Shown here piece by piece: positions 1-12,700 of a stretch of DNA of 64,000 nucleotides. The position numbers and the translations under genes are program-made. This DNA comes from Serripes groenlandicus. Taxonomy: Eukaryota; Mollusca; Bivalvia; Cardiida; Cardiidae. The stretch spans positions 41,220,699-41,284,698 of the forward strand of contig JASEVX010000001.1 of assembly GCA_031761405.1 (NCBI GenBank). The letters run 5' to 3'. Numbering within the stretch: position 1 is the stretch's first letter; every line of letters begins with the position of its first letter. The notes below the pieces were generated by a model. That model searched no databases. It was not told the origin of the DNA and saw only the letters and a program-made list of their open reading frames with translations.

Positions 1-326
1 AGTACATCAGTTCGATCACCATGACACTTCTCTATCGTCCCTTGGAGACTAACCAGTACTGTTCAGATTTCTGACGAATTCCTACCCGTTTATGGACGAG
101 GTTCTATTATGTAGGGATAAATGAAGTGCAACTAATGTAAACCGATATTTAAAAGAACGTGCATGCTGATCTTGGTCTATATTGTTTGCAAATATAGTCT
201 AAGGTCGTGAAAAACGTAAAATGAAACGGTTAGTTAAAGTCACGTTCGTCTGAAAGGTAAATCAGACATGTGAAATTCTGAAACATTTCTTCGGCTCAGA
301 AATGCACTCTATGCTCTTAGGAAGAT

Positions 327-587
327 ATGAGCCGTCCCACGAGAAACCCAACATTATGGTCTCTGCGTAATGTATCGATCCAGATCATCCTGCGCAGTCC
401 ACGCAGACTGATCCGGGCCGACACATTCCGTCTTAAGGGGATAGAGGATGAGTAATGATTCCTGAAACAGAAAATCCACAGAAGGCGAAAAGTGTTTATC
501 CGGGTAAGCCTGCTTGCCATGCTTAGGCTGATCCGGGTCGATGCTTAACACAGTCTACGACGTAGGGTTTCTCTCGGGACGGCTCAT
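327..587 (-). mobile_element. GAGCCG palindromic MITE copy
   Basis: It begins ATGAGCCGTCCCACGAG and ends with the inverted form GGGACGGCTCAT. The arms are about 95 bp and flank a non-palindromic centre carrying GATTTTCTGTTTCAGG in the other orientation. It belongs to the commonest repeat in the window and has no coding capacity. Confidence 0.9.
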
Positions 588-735
588 TGGTCAATTTCGT
601 GAATGAGTTCATGTACTTGAAAGAAAACCACAGCAAGCATATATAATACTAATGCGGACATTGAGCCTGAGTGTCCTCTTGTTGCGTTTCAATTCAATAT
701 TTCGCTAGCTCAATTCCGAGCCTAATCTAATAACT

Positions 736-871
736 TGTAATGTTTCAATTGTCCTGTCCTTTGTAATGTTTCAATTGTCCTGTCCAATGTAATGTTTCAA
801 TTGGCCTGTCTAATGTAATGCTTCAATTGGCCTGTCCAATGTAATGTTTCAATTGGCCTGTTCAATGTAAT
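736..871. repeat. 26-bp tandem repeat, about five units
   Basis: Units of about 26 bp start with TGTAATGTTTCAATTG and repeat at 736, 762, 788 and onward with small changes. No coding sense was seen. The rest of 590-1290 holds no recognised gene. Confidence 0.85.
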
Positions 872-1284
872 TGTTTTTAATACATTTGCAAACTACATAT
901 ATCCATAGCATCAACACAGCCATATCTAAATGTATACTTTTTGCCAATTTCTTACAAAGGCTTTTTTAATATTCTGTGCAGATGTTAATAAAAACAGGCT
1001 AATCTGAACCTACACTGTTCACAAATGCCAAATTCTACATTATTCCATGATCGGGATTATTTGCAGATATATACGGAATTGATCAAATGACTCGAGTTTG
1101 ATCGATCGATCGATCTATCTATCGCTTGGAGTTTAGCACTATTAACAACAGTTGGAGATCGATAAAGCAGTGTGAAAACCCTCAAAGGGATATTTGGAAA
1201 GTATGCAAAACTTTAGTCTTAAATTTACATCCGTTTGAGTTCAATACATTTTCCATCGATCTTTAGATATTTCACGTCGGCAAG

Positions 1285-1425
1285 TTAACACAACCATGTG
1301 TTTCCTGGCTTTTCCGCACCAGCCCTTCACAACATATTCACACAGCTTAGACGGAGATCGAACTCACTACCACTGTATTGATAGCACTCTCCTATACCGA
1401 CTAAGCTATCTCGGCTCTCATCACA
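1285..1425 (-). repeat. Degraded tRNA-derived SINE head
   Basis: Read on the minus strand, the part at about 1420-1345 resembles a tRNA gene: GATAGCTTAGTCGG (A box) and GAGTTCGATCTCC (B box). The TTTCCTGGCTTTTC stretch near 1300 matches the body of the other SINEs in the window. The stop codon of the ZP reading frame lies inside it. Confidence 0.6.
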
Positions 1426-2052
1426 TACAATGAACATTTTACCTGTGTTACAAGCAGACGAGGACCACTCCGTGACTAGGATCTGTTTAACAATGAACAT
1501 TTTACCTGTGTTACAAGCAGACGAGGACCACTCCGTGACTAGTATCTGTTTAACAATGAACATTTTACCTGTGTTACAAGCAGACGAGGACCACTCCGTG
1601 ACCAGTATCTGTTTAACAATGAACATTTTACATGTGTTACAAGCAGACGAGGACCACTCCGTGACCCGTATCTGTTTAACAATGAACATTTTACCTGTGT
1701 TACAAGCAGACGAGGACCTCTCCGTGACCAGTATCTGTTTAACAATGAACATTTTACCTGTGTTACAAGCAGACGAGGACCACTCCATGACTAGTATCTG
1801 TTTAACAATGAACATTTTACCTGTGTTACAAGCAGACGAGGCCCACTCCGTGACCAGTATCTGTTTAACAATGAAACCGGACCTTGTTTGGGGTCTCTCT
1901 TTTCCTTTGCGGTTAGCTATAGTCGGGAGAGTTGATGTCTCCTGCTCCAAAGGCTGTTTTCCATCAGTCTGCTTTATTAAGTTACTAAAACGCTGAAGGT
2001 CCGCACGTGAAAAAAGACTAGATCTTCGCTTCCTACGCGTGGTCGTACAATT
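1327..2052 (-). CDS. ZP gene exon 7: furin site and 21-residue repeats
   Basis: The acceptor AATTTCAG precedes 2052. The exon begins NCTTTRRKRRSSLFS, giving the last ZP-C cysteine and a furin-type cleavage site. About 44 hydrophilic residues follow. The same frame then runs without a stop through seven 63-bp minisatellite units (21 residues each, containing KQILVTEW and SACNTGK) and ends at TGA 1329-1327 inside a SINE-like tRNA head. The first 60 codons look genuine. Whether the repeats are translated, or are spliced out from a CAG/GTAAAA donor found in most units, cannot be decided here. No polyadenylation signal was recognised just downstream. Confidence 0.65.
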   Translation of the reverse strand, partial: NCTTTRRKRRSSLFSRADLQRFSNLIKQTDGKQPLEQETSTLPTIANRKGKERPQTRSGFIVKQILVTEWASSACNTGKMFIVKQILVMEWSSSACNTGKMFIVKQILVTERSSSACNTGKMFIVKQIRVTEWSSSACNTCKMFIVKQILVTEWSSSACNTGKMFIVKQILVTEWSSSACNTGKMFIVKQILVTEWSSSACNTGKMFIVCDESRDSLVGIGECYQYSGSEFDLRLSCVNML

Positions 2053-5000
2053 CTGAAATTGAAAATGGCTATATCACACGTTAGAACATCCGCACACACT
2101 CAAGACGGAACAATTTCAGACAATAAGAGGGCAATGATGGTTCTGGATCGCTCACCTGAGTAATGTAATGTGTCATGCCAACCACAATGACTCTTTTATT
2201 TTACCAATCAACATGGCTTTAAGTAGTCTCGTAGAGGGTCACTATGGAACATTTCTGCACAACTATTTGGAAATTAGCAAGAGACTGTCTGAGAAGAAGC
2301 TTTTAGAGTTTGCACTATAGACATAAAGGGCAAAACAGGTACTTTGAGAGGTTAATTAAAGTTTTCACTAAAGCCAAATTGGGCGAAACAGTGCCTCCCC
2401 CTGACAACTTATTGTTTTCGACCGATCAACATGGCTTAAATTAATCTGATAGAGGGAACACAATTCTACAAATTTATTTGGAAATCAATCTTTTTCATTA
2501 TAGCCATATAAAGCAAGACAGCCCCGCCCCCTGGTGGTCATGTTTTTCAACCAATCACCAATCACCATTGTTTGAAGGAATCCGTTAGAGGGTGGTCACC
2601 CATGGTACATTTATTAAAAATTGTTTTGAAAATCGGCCGACCGGTTTGGGCGGAGATCTTTATTTAAGTTGTTTTCTTTCGGTTGCCATGGAAACCAATA
2701 TTATGCATGTATGAAAACAAATGAAGAAGGACATTGAGAGGATGCTTTCTGTGAAGTTTCATCCCAATTAATTTGTAAGCTAATTTATTGAAAAGCATAA
2801 GGAGCAATTTCTCCTTTTACAGTGTTCAATAGTTGTCTCCTGCAGATGCGTCACTAACTGTTTTATTTGAGTTTTATATCATTTTCGACAGCACTTCAGT
2901 TATATCACAGCGACATTACACATACACAAGATACTCCGGTGACAAATCAGTACAAGGCTAGGACAAGGGCCTAGACCAATCAATCATGACCCCGTAAACA
3001 AGGATCGAACTCAGGACGCCTCGTCAGAAAATCCCAGACGCAAAACCACTCGCGTCAAAAAACGTCTTAACAGCGGGTATGTAAACTGCCAATGGACTAT
3101 TGTCATTTAAAATCGTGTTCATAACCCTTTACAAAAATATACTGACTTTGGAAGTATCTCGGCTTAAATAAGGAAGATCCCAAAATTAAATGTATACGTT
3201 TTTCATAGCATTGAAAACATTATTGCAAATTGAGAAATTGCTAATGATGAGCAATTTCTTCTACTGGTACAATGTTTTCAAGGTATGTCAGTAATTGGAG
3301 ACATCGGTCAGTTATCTCCCTTTAATACTCGCTACATCTAGCTAGGTATATCATTTGGTTTCCTCTGTTTTTATCATTGGTTTCTTTGCACTGGATGGTG
3401 CACTTATAATTGCATTTTCTTGGCCAACTGTTATTAGATTGATTAGTAATTCCACATTTGTTTTCTTTAATCACGGCTTTGTAAATTTTCTCTTTTGAAT
3501 CATCACTTTAATTAACACATTTATGATTAATGTGTACAGTGTAATTGCAATATCTCATTGCGAAATAGCGATAAAGACAAAGGATTCCAACTAAAAGGAC
3601 CTACCAACTATTTGGTCTTCCTTGGTCTTTATCTGACGAGGGAGATAATATAATTATCATTAATGTCCCTCATTGTATCAAATGCAATGATTTTCCCTAC
3701 ATATGTAACCATTCCACCTGCATGTGTAAACTGTCACTACCACGTGCATGGTAGTTCTTTGGAGACGTAAACACATTTCTATGTATACCGATATGTATGT
3801 GTTCGTAATCAGCATGTGGCAGTTGACTATGGTAGAGTTATACTACATATGAGCTGTCACGCGAGAAAACTAACAGTTGACTCGGCGTTAAGTATCTACC
3901 CTGATAAGCCTGTGCAGTCCGCGCATGCTAACCCGGACAGACTCTTTTCGCCTCCTGTGGATTTTCTGTGTCAGGAATCATTACTTTATACCTCTTTACC
4001 CCTGAGACGGAATGTGTCGACCCGGATTAGCATGCGCGGGCTGATCTGGGTCAATACATTACGCAGAGGCCACATTGTTGGTTTTCTCGTGGGACGGCTC
4101 ATATTCTTTAATATATATCTACATGAAATTGATTTTTGTAGATTATTACTGATGGGAGTAAAGCGCAGTGTTCAACAGTTTGAGATCAATTAACGGGACA
4201 TGAATGTAGGAAAGCGCGAACATCCACCGCAACATGTTTGTTTTATTGGGGGTTTAACTCTTTCAGCGCCAAAGGCAATATTGAGGTTTTTGCAAACAAT
4301 ACAGATTCAGGTGAGTCAGCTCGTAACGAGCTGTCTCACCTGAAATCAGCATTGTTTGCCTTTTAGTTATCAAAATAAGTCCAAAACTTTCATAGAATGA
4401 GAAATGGACACATCCGATTTTGAACATGGAAGAGTCTACTTTAAACAATTCGGCGCTGAAAGAGTTAAAGAGTTAAGCCACTTTACAGCATTACTTTAGT
4501 TATAGAACGGCGACTGTTCGTGAATTCATGATCCCTGGATAACTAAACCGAACTACATGTAGGCTATGTAATGTGCTTTGTCGAAGTGCACTACACGTGT
4601 TTTTAGTAAACTATACGAACATGTAGCCTGCCTTAAATGCTTGGAGTTAAACACAGTTTTCAACACGCTCTAGTTATTGCGAGCAATTCCTCATTATCCA
4701 CAATGCTTACGAGTCTATCAAATAATTTTACTTTCATAGGTTTCAATAGTTTCGCTTGGGAGTTTTTGAAAACATTGCTACGTAGAAGCAGAAATTCCTT
4801 ATTCTGAGCAATTGCCACTTATTGTCATGATGTGTTCAACTCTGTGCAACAAGTTATTTCATATATCTCTCCCTTTGTTGCAGTAAGACGTGTTCAAAGT
4901 CGTCTGAAATTTGTTTGTTCTTTGTAGGCAGCTTTTAAAGAGAACAAGAGCACCGCGTACGGCACAGACGCTCGACTGATACTGGACGACCACGCCGCCG

Positions 5001-8000
5001 CCGCCAGGGTCATTACAATAGCTCTCGTTTTTTCAAAAGTCGAGCTAAAAAAGGATATAAGTAAAATACAGCCCACCTGTTGACAGGAGGTGTTTGGTCC
5101 CTTCACGCAAGCCCTCACTGTGCATGCCAGGGTGATATAGTCATGGTTAATGAACTTGAAGGCATGCAAATTCGTTTGGATTTCTGATCGCTCTGTGCTA
5201 TCTGGACCATAGGACGAACTGAAGTCTGAAGTCAACGACGAATCCACGGTACACCTAAACAAATAGTATAAAGTTCATCATTATCAGCAGTAGCATCACA
5301 ACACAACTGCATGCACAGTTCCTTCGTGCAAATTAGATGATATGTACCAAACTTTGATAGTATATGCAGATACTTTAGTTACTGTAATAGTCGGCGTTAA
5401 CATGTCTTAGTTTTTCATAAGTATACAAATGGAATTGAATTTGTAGGTGCCTCGATTTACTTTGCAAAAACGCCTTTACTTAAAATAGCACAGGGTATTG
5501 CTTTAAAATAGATTGTCTTATTGCGATTTTACGATGTTGTCAACATCATTTCAAATATATCACGGCGACAGTTCACTTATTAGTGATGCCTGGTTAAACA
5601 GACCAGTAAAAGACTAGGAAATGTGCCTTACCAAAGGGCACTCCACCAGGACCACCTTGACTTTGGATCGAACCCGATGCCTAAACCTCAACGCACGACA
5701 TATTCTTTTTACAAATTAAACAATTGGCCTCGCTGTAATAAAAACAGAATGCTGAGCCGCGTAAGCTCAGTCGGTAACTGTAAGGGGCTATCAATCTAGG
5801 GGTCGTGCGCTTTAACCCCCAGCTCAACCATTGCTTCTTCCGGTTTGACAATATATCGGGGGTGGGAGGTTGTTCGATACCTTTGTGGTGGGACCTTGTT
5901 TGGCGTACAGATGCAAGAAAGTGGGGAAAACACACGGGTAGTTGAACTGGCCGACATGATATACAACTCAAAAACGCTAAAATGTGAATTCAAATCCAAT
6001 TACAATCAAGGAATTTGAACAAAATACATATGTGTATACATTGCTTATTGTTATCATTAAACATGTTAACCCTTTCCCTCATAAAGACGCTTTCTGACGC
6101 CTCTGCAGCAGACGGCTTTTTGAAAACATAGTGACAAAAGAAGAAATAGCACAAAACGTGCAATTTCTCCTTTTGCCACAATGTTTTCCACTTTTTGTCA
6201 TAGATTTTTTTTTAACAAGACATGTTCAAAGTCGTCTGCTGCAGAATTGTCGTATGAGGGAAAGGGTTAAATAAGACCACCGATGCATCCATGCTTAAAG
6301 ACTCGGGATAAATAACGCTGCTAAAACAGTTGTGCTTTGGGAAAAGCAAAATTAACGCAAATTGCATACACGTCCATGCTAACAGATCCAAATGGAAACT
6401 ATTTAAAATACTTTTCTTGAAAGTCTTGACTTATGGTCTATCAATACAGAGCAAAACCAGACTAGGCGGTGTCGTTGGCTGATCTGGATCTAAACTATGC
6501 GCAAATAAATTCAGGTTAGTTTTCGCAGAGCGCCGCTCATTGATACAGCGTTCCCTACTCGCAAAGTAGTTACTTCTGCATGAGGATGGTATATACATAC
6601 GGAAGGGCTGGTTTCTACCTACCCATTTGCTGTCAATATTTTGGACGAAGACCCTCCGACACTTATGCCACCATACGCAATGCAGGAAACCGGCAAAACA
6701 TCATACTCGGCTGGAAACGAAATAAACAGCGACGGGTAAATTTTTGCACATTTAGTTTGATTTGTTTTATTGGGGTTTTAAGCCGTTTTCAACACCTTTG
6801 TTATATCAAGGTGACAAGTGATGTATTCATGATTCATAGGTAAACAAAGAAAGTACAAGGCTAGGGAACCTTGCCAATGGGCATTCAACTATGACCACCG
6901 CGATTGGGGATCGAACCCGGGAACGCCCATTTTTCAAAAACAAGACGCTAACCATTTTGCCTCGGCGGATTCCCTCATTTTATATGAACCGTGTCTAGCA
7001 ATGTTCTGGTCTTAATGACATTATGCTTTTTCATGGTATGAGCCGTTCCGCGAGAAAACCAATAGGATGTATTCTGCGTAAAATATCGACCCGGATCAGC
7101 CTAAGCAAGCCGCGCAGGCTTACTCGGACAGACACTTTTCGCCTTCTTTTGATTTTCTGTCCAGTAATCATTACTCCATATCACCATTACCTCTAGACGG
7201 AATGTGTCGGCCCGGATTGGAATGCGTTGACTGCACAGGCTGTTCTGGGTCGAAACATTACGCAGAGTCCATAATGTTGGGTTTCTCGTGGAACGGCTCA
7301 TACTGTATTGGAATGGCATACAACTACACTCGGTTACAAAAGAAACAGTGCATTATATTTATTTTATTTGTATGGGTTATTTAAATCAATATGTATGATA
7401 TTCAACACCAAATTCCAAGTCGTTTTAAGTGATTATTTTCAATCGACGGAGAGGACAAGGTTACAACATGAAAGTTGCAAATTGCTTTCATAATGAGACT
7501 TTTTTTAGCATTGAAAAATGTTGGGTGTATATATTCGAGGATCTGATGTTGATTTTTATTCAATATTCTGTGTGACCAAATCTACTATTAATGCAAGAGA
7601 CGATGCTACTGCGTAAAGACCGAACGAAACGTCGAACATCGACGTCGGAAATGTTATTCTATTCCTGAATGAGAGTGTTCTCAATGTCTCTCAGGTTGTA
7701 AATAAGCCTCTCGACCTATCCCTCCAACCAAGTTCATCCCAGATTGGATTCATGTCTGGCGAGAGCACGGGCCAATGTAGCACGTTGACGCAGTTTCTGT
7801 CGATGTAACCGTCGACTTATTCGTGCAACATGGGGAGTCGCATTGTCATGCATCGAAATAGCAGGCCCGTGTCTTTGTAGGAAGGAATCTGCTTTAGACT
7901 GCATATTCTGGTCAACATAGCCTCGGGTATTGCTGATTCACCGTACAACAAGGAGAATAATTGTACGTCTTCCCATAATCCCACTCCAAACCATGACACT

Positions 8001-9707
8001 TCCACCTCCAAAGCTATCCCTCTCCACAAGGAAACAATTCGCAAAATGCTCTCCCCTTCTCCTAAAATCTCGAATACGACCATCATAATAACTAAGATTA
8101 AACCTAGACTCATCTAAGAGTATAATTAAAACCCACTGCAATCGTTCTCAACGTAAATGACGCCTAGCCCACTGCAAACAAGCACCCGATGACGTCCTAA
8201 CAATACTGATCCAACGTCTGAACTTCTAAGCCGACCGGGTACACGACCTTCACCGAGGCGATGCAATACGCTGTGTTTGCTGATACCGTACTGCCTTGCA
8301 GTGCTAGTCGCTGTTTCAAAACGACGTCGCAGGATCGTCAACGTTATACGCCGATCCGTTTGTCACCCTAGGTCTCCCACATCTGTGGAAATCTGCGACA
8401 CCACCGGTTCGATGAAAACGCTGACGCAAGCTAAATATTATATATATATGGTATCTAACTACGTTACTTACGTTTGCTATGTTGCCTAAGCCCTACACGA
8501 GCAAGCACAGTAACTGTTAATGCTTGAATTTGCGTTTATTCTCCTTATCTAGATTACCAACAAGTGTACATAATAAAATCATCATACTTTATAAATAACG
8601 TGAAACGAAAGTTTTCATGATAATTACATGTTATGTGGTGTCACCATATGATACGAATTCAATTAAAATCTATCAAAATCATGGCGAGGTTTTAATGGTT
8701 GATCAATGAAAATTGTACATTAAAGGGACTGAACACCATAATGGTCCAAAATCGTTATATTTTATACTTATTCTAATTAATCCACAATACGTCGATATAT
8801 ATGTAACGGAATGTTGTAGAAGATCGTACAAGTCTTGTTTTTCCTTATTTCATAGGAAATAAGCAGTTAAAAAAACGTCCGCTTCGTGTTTTCCCGTTTA
8901 AAAATACCGTGGAATTTCCTCTTGCTCATTTGAATTTGTGGATTCAATTCGGCATTCTCTAACACTATCGACTCATTACATTCATGTATGCGTGTAAGGA
9001 ACGACAACTGTGCGAAGGAGATTGTCAATTCGGTTTTAGTGGTCACGTGATAAATATACAGCGATATATTTAGATTTACTGGGTTACTAATCTACGATTT
9101 TACAATGCAAAATAACGAAAAATCTCCGCAATTACATGCAAAAACATAAAGGTAATAGCAATTTTTAACAATTTTCTTTTTTTTTTTCGTTTTTTTCTCA
9201 TATGGGATTCAGTCCCTTTAAAGGTAGTGTTCGAAATTTGAGACGGATACGTCGGATACGACGAATACAACTTGGGAAATTTAAAACAAAAACTGTGCAC
9301 CCATTCTATAGCCAAACCGTGTAGGTGATAAACTTTAAGATCTCCTGATGATAAACTTAATATATAGGAGTACAACATTCAGATGGACGTGTAAGACTCG
9401 TGAGACTGTGGATTCGAAAACACGCCTGTGTCATCACCGTGTACGAAGATCCCCAACTCGCTAGACCATTCGTCGAAGGTTTGAGATGCGATACAGGGCG
9501 AGTGTCATAAATACAGTAAGAGCAATCGAGTCAAACTATTCTCATTTTTCTTCAGATATGAGCCGTCCCACGAGAATACCAACATTGTGGACTCTGCGTA
9601 AAGTATCAACCCGAATCAGCCTAAGCATGCCGCGCAGGCTAACATGGACAGACACTTTTCGCCTCCTGTGGATTTTCTGTTTCAGGAATCATTACTCTAT
9701 ACGTCTA

Positions 9708-9738
<31 letters not shown>

Positions 9739-12700
9739 TGAGACGGAATGTGTCGACCCGGATTAGCCTGCGCAGGCTGATCTGTGTCGATATATTACGC
9801 AGAGACCATAATGTTGGTTTTCTCGTAGGACGGCTCATCTAGTCCGAAGGAATTAATTGAATACCATATTCTTTGATAAAATATGGTACTTGTGACTACA
9901 TTATGAGATATAAAGTGTCTTATCATAAATGTTGATATGTTTAATATTTGCTAATATACGAATTGCTACAATGAAAATGTAATATATGAGCACATGTATA
10001 TACCAATGTTTTGTTGTATTAATTTGTATGTTTCACGGATGAAACTTTACTTGCCACATGGGTTTATGACCTTCTGATGCAATTTGAATAAAACTTGAAA
10101 CTTGAAACTCCTTCTTTTTGGTACATTACCCGTGTATCTCAGACTATTAAGCCCAGTACGATGTATTGATTGATCGGGGTTTAACGCCGTTTTTAACAAT
10201 TTCTCATTTATATCACAGCGGCCAGTTCACCTACTCATGCATTTCCTGGTTTTCTCACACCAGCACTCCACACAACAATCTTCCCAAGCAACTGGCTGCT
10301 TTTCCACATAGACTTAGTCCATTGGTGGAAGACGAACGACGCATGTCGCATTGACTTTTGTCAATCGTCGGAAAGAAAGTTGGCCGAGCCGGGATTCGAA
10401 CTCACAACCCCTGGATTGACAGCCCGCGTCTCTACCGACCGAGCTACCGAGGCTCGGCCCTGTACGATGTATACGGAATCGCCTGGGCGACATAGATGCA
10501 GCTTAATTTAAAGATGTAGAAAATACAATAATCTTGACACTTCTTGACATAAAGACGTATTTTGGCGAATTTCCGAGGAGTATGCCAAATTGAGATATAA
10601 ATGCCCAGAAAGAGCACATTCCTTTTTTCAAAATGCTTTAAATGTGCTGAACTGTAGATGCAGATCAAAATTTTAAAAATGTTGAAACTTTTGCAAATAT
10701 TGCTAATTGTGACAACAAACTAATTAATAAAAAGTAATAGTTACTATTTTTGCAGTCAATGTTGAAAGGAATTCAATTGAAAGTCATGAAAATGTACACA
10801 ATTTGGATTACTGGGCATGTCTTCCCAGTACAAATGAAACAAACTATCAATATTTAGAGGTTTGTACTGGTAAGTGAAATTATTACTCTAATATTGATTC
10901 TAATATTACAAGACAACTAATGGATAGTTTTAAAACTCTAACCAGGGGCGTAGCTTGGCAATAATCAATGTGCAGGCCGTCCCGTGAGAAAATCAACATT
11001 GTGGACTCTGCGTAAAGTATCGACCGAATCAGCCTAAGCAGGCCACACAGGCGTACCCGGATATACACTTTTCGCCTCCTGTGGATTTTCTGTTTCAGGA
11101 ATCACTACTCTATACATCCCCCCTTAGACGGAATGTGTCGGCCGGATCAGTCTGCGCGGAAAGCGCAGGCTGATCTGGTAGATACATTACGCAGATGTGT
11201 GGGCACGTGCCTACAGTGCCTAAAGGGAGCTACGCTCCTGCTAACTTTATATATACTATCTATAATCTGGAGTTCCGTACCTGTTAATCTTCTCTAATCT
11301 ATCTAGGAGGATTTTTCATTAATTTGCCCCGATTATTTCAAAGTTGATTTCTTCAGATATCTATTGTGTGTAAAAGGGTTAACAGAGCGATGCATTGTTA
11401 ATGTAGTAGACTGTGTTCCACTTACAGGTTAAGAATAATTATTTTAATTCAAAAATAAAATAAAAATATGCAAAGGAGGAATTTAACCGAGCCGAATTCC
11501 AAAGTGAGCAACGGCCACCTTTCATGCTCTCTCACATATCGGAGCGATAAATTGTAAAGTCAAGAGAAAGCAGACATGTTGAGTCCTGGGAACTTGCGTC
11601 GTTATTACGCAGCAACCGAAGTTCTACATGGAATCTAATTATTTGACCAAGCAACTTTGAAAGGGAACCACTTAAGAAACTTTCATGTGGATTTTGTTTT
11701 AAATGTGGACCATTTAGCTATTCCAAATTAGCTGTCGGGTCACGATGTCTGATTCTGTAACGACCAGGAATATCGATCCAAGTCCTAGTTCGAACCCAAG
11801 CTTTGAATTCATTCTATCCGAGGATTGACAAAAGGAATGGTGAATTACGTAATTCATTTTCAATGGGATAAGAAGTATAAGCGGGAGGACAGCCCGTTGC
11901 CCGGCAAGAAGGTCCAGTAAGTTTGTCTACAATCAAGGGGCTAATTTATATGAACCGATCCACGAGATTCTGCGTAAAGTAACGACCCGGATCATCGTAA
12001 GCATGCCGCGAAGACTAACCCGGACAGACACTTTTCGCCTCCTGTGGATTTTGAGGAATCATTACTCTATACGTCAAATCCTTAGACGGAATGTGTCGGC
12101 CCTGATTAGCCTTCGCGGAGTGCTCAGACTGATCTGGAAAAAGTTGTCGGGAGTAAAGATTTTAAGTTGATTGACTTGCCTGGTCGGTTGAATACCCCTA
12201 CCTTAAATTGAGTGCTACAGCAGTTGTGCAATAGATAAGCCAACCGTACAGAAATTACATGAAATAGAGATAGAATATACATGTACATGTATACTAACAT
12301 GAAGACATACAAACATACATGAGAGTACATGTACACATAAATATAAACACATCTAGTGAGTAACGATTTCCATTTTTTTTGTAAACATATTATTAGAATG
12401 AATAATAATGTGTCGCCTGTCACTATGTGAATAGGTGGAAGCGCTACGGACAGATAGATAGTCATACAAGTCATGTTATACACATTATCATGAAACGGTT
12501 TAACTCTTTCAGCGCCAATGGCAATATTGAGGTTTTTGCAAACAATACTGATTCAGGCGAGTCAGCTCGTAACGAGCTGTCTCACCTGAAATCAGCATTG
12601 TTTGCCTTTTAGTTATCAAAATAGTCCAAACTGTTATAACATGAGAAATGGAGACGCCCGATTTTGAACATGGAAGAGTCTACTTTAAAGCGACTAAACT

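Larger units (their letters stand above)
2053..5076. other. Intron 6 of the ZP gene, repeat-filled
   Basis: No exon was recognised between exon 6 and exon 7. The stretch holds a diverged repeat array (2196-2790), SINE-like sequence (2860-3060), a hairpin remnant (3205-3285), a GAGCCG MITE (3849-4102), a TTAA MITE (4258-4464) and a CCG-rich repeat (4928-5052). 3300-3840 shows nothing recognisable. Confidence 0.7.

Noticed and set aside
1430..1996. 188-residue plus-strand frame over the 63-bp minisatellite
   Set aside because: It is open because the repeat unit lacks stops in that frame. The minus frame is the one continuous with a spliced gene.
6580..6843. Plus-strand 87-residue frame
   Set aside because: It overlaps ZP exon 5, which has matching splice phases on the minus strand; the rest of the frame runs into a SINE.
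10381..10459. tRNA gene
   Set aside because: A and B boxes are present, but the sequence is the head of a SINE with body, tail and target duplication, and the cloverleaf is imperfect.
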